A stretch of 55,529 nt of DNA from JAFDVL01 sp043736395. GTDB lineage: Bacteria > Acidobacteriota > Blastocatellia > RBC074. Below the pieces are notes generated by a model. It did no database searches, had not been told where the DNA came from, and worked only from the letters and a program-made list of their open reading frames with translations. How positions within the stretch are numbered: position 1 is the stretch's first letter; each line of letters opens with the position of its first letter. Location of the stretch: contig JAYTCQ010000385.1 in assembly GCA_043736395.1 (NCBI GenBank), positions 1 to 55,529 of the forward strand, read 5' to 3'. The translations under genes were made by a program, and so were the position numbers. Below are positions 24,808-32,915 of the stretch, in pieces.

Positions 24808-25281
24808 TTACTTTGCTGCTTCCCATATTTCGACAAAGCTACTTACAGACCAACCGACGAGATCTGAGACTTGTCCATCGCCAATCTCGACAATTCTTAG
24901 TTTCCCGTCTCCATGCTGGATTATATCGACGCTAAAGAAGTTGCTGTCAATACGGCTCGCACAGTTTTGGACAATAGCAGGAATGATCAATTCTGAATCA
25001 GCAGCATTGGGCTTACCGATTATCACAAAATATCGAAGCTCGGTATCGGGAAGAAAATCTTCAACGCGTCTGATGCATAGACCGCCTTCAATCGTGCCGC
25101 GATATATCGTTGTGACACCCGAATCTATCGACGGTTTTATTTTCCCCACACTTGCTGCCAATACCTCAGTATCTATTAATTCGATTAAATGACCCGCTTG
25201 TGAAAGCGCCGACGCCTCCTCCTGAAACATCTCATCAGGCAAGCGAGGTGTTAACATGCTTTCTGGGTAAACAAAATCCAT
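24808..25281 (-). CDS. Internally shortened ATP-grasp (DUF4343-type) protein
   Basis: The 157-aa product starts like the N-terminus of DUF4343 ATP-grasp proteins (MDFVYPESMLTPRLPDEMFQ...) and ends like their C-terminus (FFSVDIIQHGDGKLRIVEIG then DGQVSDLVGW). Full-length members have roughly 100 more residues between these parts. The junction lies near IYRGTIEGG. The DxxxxxxGxxRIVEIGDGQ metal/ATP strand is kept but part of the grasp and the middle lobe is missing. It is probably an inactive internal-deletion derivative, or a minimal variant. No neighbour suggests a substrate. Confidence 0.6.
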   Translation of the reverse strand: MDFVYPESMLTPRLPDEMFQEEASALSQAGHLIELIDTEVLAASVGKIKPSIDSGVTTIYRGTIEGGLCIRRVEDFLPDTELRYFVIIGKPNAADSELIIPAIVQNCASRIDSNFFSVDIIQHGDGKLRIVEIGDGQVSDLVGWSVSSFVEIWEAAK

Positions 25282-25947
25282 AATTGAGTGGGGGCAGATT
25301 ACAAGAATCCACCCTGAATTCCAAATCCTGGAAACTGTTATTCCTCTCGAATTTCTATTTTACTCCTTAAGTATGAATTGAAATCAGCAATCAAAAAATT
25401 TCATTTTGTCATTAGCTATGTCCATTCATTGGCAAGGGCAAAACCAATATAAATTTACGAGTCAGACAAAATTGCCAAATATAAGCTTGACAAAGTTCTT
25501 AACTGCGCGTATCAAAACTAAGAAGTATTCAGCTAAAATTTTTTTAATGGGCTTAATTATTTTTGTAATTTTTTTTAAACAGTTTACATCAGTAAGTGAA
25601 GAATTAAGTTAGAATGACTTGGGTTATCAGTTCTCCCCTTCAACGAAAAAATATTGAGATACTACGTAAACACTAATCTCTCAAGGTATTCCTTCCTAAG
25701 TTATTCATTTAGCAGTTGTCCTTTAGTAACGGGATTTGTTTGTCTCTATTTAAGTCGGTGCTTCAACTTTGCTAAGAAGTTCGAAGGCCTAAGTCTCCCC
25801 CAAAATTTGTAAGCAAATCTGACCTTATGTTAAGGGATGGATTGTTCAATCAGTGTAACTATATATTAGTTATTACTCCAGGATATTGAACAAGTTTTTA
25901 CTCTATTTAACGTTTTACGTCAGCAAATATAGGGGGAGTGTATCTAA
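25282..25947. promoter_or_regulatory. AT-rich gap upstream of the injection-system operon
   Basis: This 666-bp gap separates the minus-strand metabolic half from the plus-strand contractile-injection locus and is clearly richer in A+T than its surroundings. It should hold the operon promoter. The best candidate I see is TTGTTC (25842-25847), 16 bp, then TATTAG (25864-25869), a weak match. A 68-codon frame at 25406-25612 has no ribosome site or recognisable content, so I do not call it a gene. Confidence 0.4.
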
Positions 25948-26334
25948 ATGGCTAGAGAAGTTAATTCAACGCAATCTTACGCGGACAAATTAGTTAAATT
26001 AGTACCCACTGAAATTGTTGGCGCGTATATGGTGCTTTCCGGAATGATTGGGTTTTCTCAGTCGATGCCGACAGCTCCGGGAGGGGTAAGTAACATTTTG
26101 ATTGTCGTAGTTTCTGTGATTCTACTGGCATTTACGCCAATCTATTTAGTTAGAGTCTCCGGAGTTAAAAATGTAGTTCAGATTATCGTCACGACGATTT
26201 CATTCATTATCTGGGTCTATACATTGGGCGGGCCATTTATTGTTTTTGGAATTCATTCGCCGATGATTGCTTCGATTTTACTGGTGTTATGGCAAATGAT
26301 CGTTCCTGTCATAGTGCCGGCGCAGCAAAATTGA
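25948..26334 (+). CDS. Small polytopic membrane protein at the head of the CIS operon
   Basis: The 128-aa protein has about four hydrophobic segments (LVPTEIVGAYMVLSGMIGF, ILIVVVSVILLAFTPIYLV, IVTTISFIIWVYTLGGPFIV, ASILLVLWQMIVPVIVP) and a short polar N-terminus. A GGGGAG sequence lies about 10 nt before the ATG. No family is recognised. It is the first gene of the structural operon, 52 bp before the Pvc16-like gene, so it may help link the contractile machine to the inner membrane. That role is inferred from position only. Confidence 0.75.
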   Translation: MAREVNSTQSYADKLVKLVPTEIVGAYMVLSGMIGFSQSMPTAPGGVSNILIVVVSVILLAFTPIYLVRVSGVKNVVQIIVTTISFIIWVYTLGGPFIVFGIHSPMIASILLVLWQMIVPVIVPAQQN

Positions 26335-26386
26335 GCTTCATCACACCGGGTAAGTTGCCCGATAAAATTTTGAGACATCATACTCA

Positions 26387-27088
26387 ATGATTGAAAAGGC
26401 CGATCAACAAATCAAAGATTGGATTAATTCCGTTGTTACCGGCGTAGAAGTCGTGTTGGGCGTTCAAAAGGGAGACGCGCCCGGTCCTCAGATTTCGTTA
26501 TATTTATTAGACCTCGCACAACAGAACATCGCACGTGTGGGCAAGAGGCCGCCGCTCCACATTCAATTGCGGTATCTGATCTCAGTGCAGGCACCCAAGC
26601 CTGAAGACGCGCACCGGATTTTGGGAGAGTTAATTCTTGGCGCGCTTGAAAAGCCTGAGACTGAAGACCCCGTGTTCGAGGCAGTCTTTGAGCCGATACC
26701 GATTGAAGCCTGGGCAGTTTTAGGTGTCGCGCCGCAACCTTCTTTCTTTTTGCATGTGCCGTTGCGCCACGCCCGACCAGAGCCGAAACTGCCGATGGTA
26801 CGTCAACCTATCGTCGTTCAGCCGTCACTTATGCGCCCGTTGACAGGAGTCATTTATGGCCCTGGCAGCTTACCCATCATGGGCGCGCGCGTAGAATTAA
26901 TGACATTAGGATTAGCCACCCGAACTGATGAAAATGGGCGCTTCCGATTCACGGGTGTCCCGGCGAATATTTCACTAAAATTATTGGTCCAAGCAAAAGG
27001 TCAACGGCAGGAAATTGAATTGTCCAGCCCACCTAAGGCCACCGGAGACGAGCCACTCGAAATCCGTCTCCACATCCCGGAGGATTAA
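26387..27088 (+). CDS. Pvc16/Afp16-like (DUF4255) tail terminator with carboxypeptidase-regulatory-like domain
   Basis: The 233-aa protein begins with a DUF4255/Pvc16 N-terminal domain (about 1-130: IEKADQQIKDWINSVV, RYLISVQAPKPEDAHRILGE). In known extracellular CIS this protein caps the tube and sheath at the distal end. The C-terminal part (about 150-228) is a carboxypeptidase-regulatory-like beta-sandwich (GVIYGPGSLPIMGARVELMT, RTDENGRFRFTGVP). The same fold appears at the C-termini of three caspase-like proteins encoded downstream. The stop is followed after one base by the sheath start. Confidence 0.85.
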   Translation: MIEKADQQIKDWINSVVTGVEVVLGVQKGDAPGPQISLYLLDLAQQNIARVGKRPPLHIQLRYLISVQAPKPEDAHRILGELILGALEKPETEDPVFEAVFEPIPIEAWAVLGVAPQPSFFLHVPLRHARPEPKLPMVRQPIVVQPSLMRPLTGVIYGPGSLPIMGARVELMTLGLATRTDENGRFRFTGVPANISLKLLVQAKGQRQEIELSSPPKATGDEPLEIRLHIPED

Positions 27089-27089
27089 T

Positions 27090-28319
27090 ATGCCAAATTA
27101 TTTGGCGCCAGGCGTTTACATTGAAGAAGTACCGTCGGGCGCTCGACCCATCGAAGCTGTGGGCACCAGTACCGCCGCTTTTGTCGGCGTCGCGCCGAAA
27201 GCGGACGCTCGTGTGAATGAAGCGCTGCGAATCAATAACTGGACGCAATTTACGAAAGAATACTGCGCTCCTGAAAGCCAGAGCACGCATCTGGCGCAGG
27301 CCGTGTACGGGTTTTTCTTAAATGGCGGAACCGTTTGTTACATCGTCAACGTTGGCAAAGACGGAGCCTTAGTTGGCGATGCCAGCAAAAGGCAAGGGCT
27401 TGACGTACTCAAGGTAGTGGACGACGTAGCGATTGTTGCTGCGCCTGGATTCACTGACCCGCAATCTCAGGATGCCTTGCTGTCGCACTGCGAAAACATG
27501 AAAGACCGTGTCGCAATTTTAGATGCGCCTGAAGAGGTCTTAAATATTGATTTGTTGACGCAAGTTTCGACCGCCAAAGCTACCAGTAAAAAACCGAAAG
27601 AGGGAAGTGAAAGCACCAGCGCACCGGAGAGCGGAGGTTTACGCCCGCGCCAATCTGATGGTGGGTACGGCGCGGTTTACTATCCGTGGATCACTGTCCC
27701 CAGCGTCTTTAACCCGAAAGAATTAATTAACATTCCGCCTTCAGGGCACCTCGCGGGAATCTATGCTCGTACAGATGGAACGCGCGGCGTACACAAAGCC
27801 CCGGCCAACGAAGCGATTCGTGGGGCCGTTAATATTGCCTATCCGGTAGCACAGGAAGATCAGGAACGTCTCAATCCGAACGGAGTTAATTGTATCCGGT
27901 TCTTCCCCAACGAAGGCATTCGTGTGTGGGGTGCGCGGACTCTGGCGTCGAGTGCCAGCGAATGGCGTTATATCAATGTCCGACGACTCTTCAATATGAT
28001 TGAGAAATCAATTGTCAGAAGCACTCGCTGGGTCGTCTTCGAACCGAACGATGTCTCGCTCTGGAAAAGTGTCAAACGCGATGTCACCGCATTTCTGATG
28101 CTGGTGTGGCGGCAAGGCGCGTTGATGGGACGTACACCGGAAGAAGCTTTTTTCGTCAAATGTGACGAAGAAACAAATCCGGTCGAAGAAATTGATGCCG
28201 GTCGCGTCAACATTTTAATTGGAATCGCGCCGGTCAAACCGGCAGAGTTTGTTATCTTCCGCATCGGTCAGGGATTAGGCGACGCGGAGGCAAAGACTGA
28301 AGGAGGTAGCAATGCCTGA
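27090..28319 (+). CDS. Contractile tail sheath protein
   Basis: The 409-aa protein has the sheath N-terminus MPNYLAPGVYIEEVPSGARP followed by VGTSTAAFVGVAP and a C-terminal sheath domain (INVRRLFNMIEKSIVRSTRW, VKRDVTAFLMLVWRQGALMG). Sheath subunits form the outer cylinder that contracts and drives the tube into the target. The start at 27090 has GGAGG 7 nt upstream; an earlier Met overlaps the previous gene and has no such site. The locus has a single sheath gene, unlike PVC or Afp with three. It is followed, with 8 bp overlap, by the tube gene. Confidence 0.95.
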   Translation: MPNYLAPGVYIEEVPSGARPIEAVGTSTAAFVGVAPKADARVNEALRINNWTQFTKEYCAPESQSTHLAQAVYGFFLNGGTVCYIVNVGKDGALVGDASKRQGLDVLKVVDDVAIVAAPGFTDPQSQDALLSHCENMKDRVAILDAPEEVLNIDLLTQVSTAKATSKKPKEGSESTSAPESGGLRPRQSDGGYGAVYYPWITVPSVFNPKELINIPPSGHLAGIYARTDGTRGVHKAPANEAIRGAVNIAYPVAQEDQERLNPNGVNCIRFFPNEGIRVWGARTLASSASEWRYINVRRLFNMIEKSIVRSTRWVVFEPNDVSLWKSVKRDVTAFLMLVWRQGALMGRTPEEAFFVKCDEETNPVEEIDAGRVNILIGIAPVKPAEFVIFRIGQGLGDAEAKTEGGSNA

Positions 28320-28791
28320 AGCAGCCCAACAAGGCCCGGAACAAAGCGCATCGGCACAAACCGGAACCTGGCAAGACCCTTACCGCGCCTATAATTTCAA
28401 GCTCGAAATTCAAGGTGTCACCGAAGGACATTTCACGGAATGCAGCGGACTCGGCGTCAAGGTGGATGTGATCTCTTACCGCGAAGGCGGCAACAGCCAG
28501 ATCATCCATCGTTTGCCGGGGCCGGTATCCTATTCGGATGCGACGTTGCGTTACGGTCTGACAAATTCTCGCCAAATGTGGGAATGGTTGCAGACCGCCA
28601 TGCGCGGTAAAGTTGAACGCAGAAATATCTCCATCGTACTTTTGGATAATGATGGAATGGTCGAAGTCATGCGGTGGAATCTGAATAATGCCTGGGTTTC
28701 AGAGTGGCGCGGCGCTCCACTGGATGCGGCTGGTCGTGAAGTCGCAATTGAATCCATGACCCTGGTCTTCGAGACTCTGGAGCGAGGTTAA
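28312..28791 (+). CDS. Tail tube protein (gp19/Pvc1-like)
   Basis: The 159-aa protein matches the conserved phage-tail tube family of CIS (TIGR02241/gp19-type): DPYRAYNFKLEIQGVTEGHF, TECSGLGVKVDVISYREGG, RHNISI-like strand RRNISIVLLDNDG and a closing AIESMTLVFETLERG. Hexameric rings of it form the inner tube. A strong GGAGG lies upstream of its start, inside the end of the sheath gene. Only one tube gene is present in the window. Confidence 0.95.
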   Translation: MPEAAQQGPEQSASAQTGTWQDPYRAYNFKLEIQGVTEGHFTECSGLGVKVDVISYREGGNSQIIHRLPGPVSYSDATLRYGLTNSRQMWEWLQTAMRGKVERRNISIVLLDNDGMVEVMRWNLNNAWVSEWRGAPLDAAGREVAIESMTLVFETLERG

Positions 28792-28796
28792 TCCAG

Positions 28797-30053
28797 ATGT
28801 GGCAAACGAATCTCAAAGCGTTCCTGCTGAGTTGGCTGTCGCGTCGCTTTCGGCGGTGGTCGCAGACTTCGTCAAGTGTGCCAGTAAAATCTCATTGGGA
28901 TGAAATGTCACGTCAGGAAAAAGATGGAAACCCATCGCAAGAGACAAAACAGACCGAAGATAATTTATCGGTTCAGCAACAAGCGCTAACGAATGACAGG
29001 ATGAATGATCTAGCCAGTCCTCCTGAGGACTGGCTGGCTCGCCAATCGGCTGGCCCACCGGCGCATTGGATCGAACGCGTGCGGCAAGGCGGCGCGGATC
29101 AATTATTGGAAGCAGATGAGTCGCTGACGCATTTGAATGACGGCGAAAATATTAGTTCGACGGCACCCGTTCTGCGACCATCACAGATGCCGCAACCGCC
29201 GCCCTTGCAGTTACAAAATATAAAGGCGACGGAAGGATTATCAAAGACGGAAACTCAGGGTGAGCAATTTCGCGGTTTGCCATCTAAGAAAGGAAATTAT
29301 CAATCACTGAAGTATTCAGAACGTGATTTGTCAGCGCAATTTAATTCTTCGGTAGAAGGTCAGAATAAGCCTCAACCGGCATCACAAAATCACCGTTGGC
29401 AGTGGCCGGAAAATAAACCTACGCCTTCACAAAAATCGGTCGGTACAGACTTCAATAAAAACGCTGTTCACCATCGCGAGACTGACAACAATGAAATAAA
29501 AGGTGGATCAAATGTCAGCCGACAAGTCATTCCCAAAACTATAAATCGTGAAGTGGAATCACAGCCAATTGGTGACAGGAATTCGCAAAATAATAATGCG
29601 CGATTGACGTTTACCAAGGCGAGGGAAGTTAAAGAAAATGACACGCAACCGAAAGAGTCTTCAGCAAATTTGAAAGCCTCAGATTGGCAAAAAACTTTCG
29701 TAGACGAACAACTCGGGAAGACATCGGAAGACCAAACAAAATCAACTGTCCGTACTCCAGGATTGCCGAAAGTATTGTTCGACCGAAGTCGGATTCATTT
29801 GGAAGATACGCAATATTATTATCCGACAAAAAAAATCAGGCAGGAAAAAATATCACACCCTGCGACGCGGGTGAATCCGTGGGTGGAACCGGATCAAACT
29901 GCCCCGAATTACCAAATCTCAAGTGATCAATGGCCTGAATTGCCGGAGTCACCTGACAGCGATCAGCTCAACGAAATGATGGATCGCTGGCGTGATGCCA
30001 GGCGTCAGCAACGTCTGTCTGATGAACAAATGGGGATTTTATGGAGCGAGTAG
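28797..30053 (+). CDS. Long low-complexity protein between tube and Pvc7, function unknown
   Basis: The 418-aa product is dominated by Q, N, S, E, K and P and is predicted to be largely disordered (about 40-350). It has a basic N-terminus with an amphipathic segment (KAFLLSWLSRRFRRWSQ) and a short helical, conserved-looking end (SDQLNEMMDRWRDARRQQRL). There is no signal peptide or domain I recognise. It is cotranscribed with structural genes, starting 5 bp after the tube stop and overlapping the Pvc7-like gene by 13 bp. Its position corresponds to small linker proteins in PVC/Afp. A length-setting or chaperone-like role is possible but unproven. Confidence 0.7.
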   Translation: MWQTNLKAFLLSWLSRRFRRWSQTSSSVPVKSHWDEMSRQEKDGNPSQETKQTEDNLSVQQQALTNDRMNDLASPPEDWLARQSAGPPAHWIERVRQGGADQLLEADESLTHLNDGENISSTAPVLRPSQMPQPPPLQLQNIKATEGLSKTETQGEQFRGLPSKKGNYQSLKYSERDLSAQFNSSVEGQNKPQPASQNHRWQWPENKPTPSQKSVGTDFNKNAVHHRETDNNEIKGGSNVSRQVIPKTINREVESQPIGDRNSQNNNARLTFTKAREVKENDTQPKESSANLKASDWQKTFVDEQLGKTSEDQTKSTVRTPGLPKVLFDRSRIHLEDTQYYYPTKKIRQEKISHPATRVNPWVEPDQTAPNYQISSDQWPELPESPDSDQLNEMMDRWRDARRQQRLSDEQMGILWSE

Positions 30054-30769
30054 CTTTTCTAATTGAACAAACCGGCGAGCGCATCGGCTGTTTACTTAAC
30101 CCCGAAAGCATTGTCCGTCGCCGCACGGCTGGGCTGGTCCCGCGTCGTTCCGTCAGTGGATTGCTGACGGGCGCAGGGCTGTCCGACGATCAAATGATTT
30201 ACACCGGCGGAGGGATGACTGAGCTAAATCTTGATTTGCTGTTTGATGTTTCCGTAGCCGGTTCGACGATCACAACAGAAGACGTCCGCGACTTGACGGG
30301 GCCGCTGTGGGCGCTGACTGAAAATTTTATTTCCGAAGATGGATACGGCAAACCTCCGCTGACACGGTTCATCTGGGGCAAAAGCTGGAACGTGCTGGGA
30401 GTCATCGCGGCAGTTGCCGAGCGGCTCGAATATTTCACGCCGGAGGGCACGCCGCGACGTTCGTGGTTGCGGCTACGAATGCTGAGAGTTGCAGAGCCGC
30501 CATCACAATTACAGACCGTTCAATCCTCAAATCTTTCACTGGCGACGGATTCGATTGAGACCGCCAGCGCAGGCAAAGTTACGGCTTCCGATGAAGAGAG
30601 AATTTATGAGGTGATCGGCGATTCTGAGGAAGGCGGATCAAGCGAGCCACTTTATAATATTGCCAAAAGCTTTGGGCTGGACCCGGCCTGGTGGCGGTTA
30701 ATTGCGGAACGGAGCGGGATTGACGATCCCTTGCGGATCAAGCCGGGGACGCAGTTGCAGATTCCTTGA
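30041..30769 (+). CDS. CIS tube/baseplate protein with LysM-like C-terminus (Pvc7/Afp7-like)
   Basis: The 242-aa protein has the CIS tube N-terminal domain (about 1-155: RVAFLIEQTGERIGCLLNPE, RRSVSGLLTGAGLSDDQMIY, RFIWGKSWNVLGVIAAVAER) and a LysM-like end (YNIAKSFGLDPAWWRLIAER, IKPGTQLQIP). In PVC and Afp this protein joins the inner tube to the spike and baseplate. It starts inside the preceding gene and is followed 25 bp later by the VgrG-like spike gene, matching the usual 7-8 gene order. Confidence 0.92.
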   Translation: MERVAFLIEQTGERIGCLLNPESIVRRRTAGLVPRRSVSGLLTGAGLSDDQMIYTGGGMTELNLDLLFDVSVAGSTITTEDVRDLTGPLWALTENFISEDGYGKPPLTRFIWGKSWNVLGVIAAVAERLEYFTPEGTPRRSWLRLRMLRVAEPPSQLQTVQSSNLSLATDSIETASAGKVTASDEERIYEVIGDSEEGGSSEPLYNIAKSFGLDPAWWRLIAERSGIDDPLRIKPGTQLQIP

Positions 30770-30794
30770 CGGTAATTTGGGAAGGAAAAAAACG

Positions 30795-32321
30795 ATGAGC
30801 CAAATTACAAATCTTGCGCGGATCACAGTTGAAGTTGATGCGATACCGTTGGCTCCCGTGATGGCCAGAATGCTGGGCGAAGTCTATGTTCAGCAACGAC
30901 TCTCCGCACCGACTCAATGCGAATTAGTGTTCGTGGACTCTGCCGGAAACTTTAATCATTCCGCGCCGATTACGCTGGGTCAGCATTTACGAGTGAGCGT
31001 CAAGACGCAGGAACCTGAATTGTTTTCCGGTGAAGTGACAGCCGTTGAATATGTCTACGGGCCTGATCATCGTTGCGAAGTTCATGTCCGTGCTTATGAC
31101 CTGTCACATCTGCTGCGCAAACACCAACCCGTGCGAGCGCATGTGCAAGTGACGCTGGCCGACCTCGCGCGTGAGATGGCTTCAGCCGCAGGGCTTCAGG
31201 TGGAAGCTCTGGTTGACAGTCCGGTTTGGAATCGGTTGCTTCAACATCAGCAATCTGATTTGGACTTGCTGATTGAAATCGCTGAACGCTGTGGGATGTA
31301 TTTTGTGACGCGGGGCACTACGCTTTTCATTTTCACGTTGGAAGGCTTCGGACAGCCGATCACGATTGAACTGGGAACTTCGCTTTTTGAAGCCCGCATT
31401 GAAATAAATGGTCAGCATTCCTGTCAGACTGTCTCGACCACCGGTTGGGATCCCTGGCACGCTGAAGCCCGTTCAGGACAGGCGAGTCACGCACGGCTTG
31501 GTCGCGACATCTCAATGAGCGCTCCGCCTTCGAGAGGAGGCTCTGATGGTGAACGGACACTGACGGATTTATCTCTTCAAGAAGACCGCCAGGCTGAAAC
31601 CATGGCGCAGGCAGAACTGGATTGGCGCGCCGCGAGCGAAGTTACCTTGTGGGGTGTTGCCGAAGGAAATACAGCTTTGCAACCTGGCGCTTTGGTCAAT
31701 ATTCAGGGTGTCGCAAATTCGCTGACAGGCCAATATGTCTTGTCTCTCGTCAAGCATACGATTGATGCCAGACGAGGATATATTTCGGAAATCTCGACCG
31801 CGCCTCCGGTCACGCAACAGAAGCGATTACGGACGGGGGCGACGGTGGTCTTCGGAGTCATTTCAAAAATTAACGACCCGGAAGAATTAGGCCGAGTCAA
31901 GGCCTCATTGCCAGCGCTTGGCGATGTGGAGACTGATTGGATGCAGGTGCTCAGCCTGAGCGGTGGAAGTGGAAAAGGACTGATTATGATGCCTGACATT
32001 GGTGACCGGGTTTTAGTGCTTTGCGCTGGCAACGATGCCGCGCAGGGAGTCGTGCTGGGTGGTCTTCACGGCATGAATGGCCTGCCTGATGACGTGATCG
32101 GTGATGGCGCTGTGCAACGATTTACGTTGTGTCTGCCTGGTGGGCAACGAATTCAAATGGATGACAGCACGCACAGCATTCGCCTGGAAAATAGCGAAGG
32201 AAGCTTTATCGAAATGCTGCCGGAAAAAGTAATGCTGCATGCATCCACTGATTTGGAAATTGAAGCGCCTGGCAGATCGATTATTATTCGCGGAGATAAA
32301 ATTGATTTTCAGCGAGGATAA
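30795..32321 (+). CDS. VgrG-like spike protein (Pvc8/Afp8-like)
   Basis: The 508-aa protein has gp27/late-control-D-like domains (about 10-345), a gp5-type OB fold (about 365-450: GVISKINDPEELGRVKASLP, MPDIGDRVLVLCAGNDAAQG) and a short C-terminal beta-helix (QRIQMDDSTHSIRLENSEGS, MLHASTDLEIEAPGRSIII). The trimer forms the spike below the tube. The start at 30795 follows GGAAGGAA at good distance, and the homology begins at MSQITNLARI; a longer frame overlaps the previous gene without support. Confidence 0.94.
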   Translation: MSQITNLARITVEVDAIPLAPVMARMLGEVYVQQRLSAPTQCELVFVDSAGNFNHSAPITLGQHLRVSVKTQEPELFSGEVTAVEYVYGPDHRCEVHVRAYDLSHLLRKHQPVRAHVQVTLADLAREMASAAGLQVEALVDSPVWNRLLQHQQSDLDLLIEIAERCGMYFVTRGTTLFIFTLEGFGQPITIELGTSLFEARIEINGQHSCQTVSTTGWDPWHAEARSGQASHARLGRDISMSAPPSRGGSDGERTLTDLSLQEDRQAETMAQAELDWRAASEVTLWGVAEGNTALQPGALVNIQGVANSLTGQYVLSLVKHTIDARRGYISEISTAPPVTQQKRLRTGATVVFGVISKINDPEELGRVKASLPALGDVETDWMQVLSLSGGSGKGLIMMPDIGDRVLVLCAGNDAAQGVVLGGLHGMNGLPDDVIGDGAVQRFTLCLPGGQRIQMDDSTHSIRLENSEGSFIEMLPEKVMLHASTDLEIEAPGRSIIIRGDKIDFQRG

Positions 32322-32362
32322 ATTCGGAAATATTTTCCTATCAACAATGAGGACTAAATTTT

Positions 32363-32551
32363 ATGAGCGATGAGAATTCTACTGACCAATTTCGCGCCAT
32401 CTGTGTACACGGTAATGCCTACAGTCAAATCTGGCGGGGGCCGATTCGGTCTACTTATGTAGAGGCGGATAACGATTTACAGCGACATACCGCCGCTTGT
32501 GGACATACGAACAATGGAATAATTAACCCCGGTGATCCGAACTGGGAATAA
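32363..32551 (+). CDS. 62-aa protein between spike and tip genes
   Basis: A small acidic protein (MSDENSTDQFRAICVHGNAY...) with two Cys and several His, no signal peptide. GAGGA lies upstream of the ATG at acceptable distance, and it is tightly placed in the operon (41 bp after the spike, 18 bp before the PAAR-like gene). I know no family. The position and the Cys/His content would fit a small tip or adaptor subunit. Confidence 0.6.
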   Translation: MSDENSTDQFRAICVHGNAYSQIWRGPIRSTYVEADNDLQRHTAACGHTNNGIINPGDPNWE

Positions 32552-32569
32552 TTCCAAGAAGGATAATAG

Positions 32570-32908
32570 ATGTTGTTCCTGACAGAAGATGCAAAAGTTG
32601 TTTGTGACCACCGAATGGGAATTATCACCAATGCCGCTTCACAGGATTGGGTTACCATCGACAATCGACGAATTTTGGTTTCCACCGATCCTGAAGGGCG
32701 TCCAATCAAATGCTGTCCGAATTATGGACCGACGATCAAACCGTGTACGACGACACTCAAAGTCAAAGAAGGATACTCGGAATTTATTCGCATTGACGGT
32801 CACGAAGTCTGTCTGGCGACAGTGAGGGGATTAACAGATGGGACTCCGCCAGGCACTGTGAATTACCTCGTACTTGTGCCAGGTCAGGAACTGTGTGAGA
32901 GCGTTTAG
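32570..32908 (+). CDS. PAAR-like spike tip protein (Pvc10/Afp10 position)
   Basis: The 112-aa protein is Cys-rich and beta-rich (CDHRMGIIT, CCPNYGPTIKPC, HEVCLATVRGLTDGTPPGTV). It lies right after the spike gene, and the repeated Gly/Cys/His pattern and the size of about 100 aa agree with PAAR-type tips that sharpen the spike through a bound metal. The exact PAAR motif is not clear, so the call rests on position and general character. AAGGA lies 8 nt before the start. Confidence 0.65.
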   Translation: MLFLTEDAKVVCDHRMGIITNAASQDWVTIDNRRILVSTDPEGRPIKCCPNYGPTIKPCTTTLKVKEGYSEFIRIDGHEVCLATVRGLTDGTPPGTVNYLVLVPGQELCESV

Positions 32909-32915
32909 AGCAGCT

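Noticed and set aside
25406..25612. 68-codon plus-strand frame in the AT-rich gap
   Set aside because: No ribosome site, no recognisable content, and composition like the surrounding non-coding sequence.
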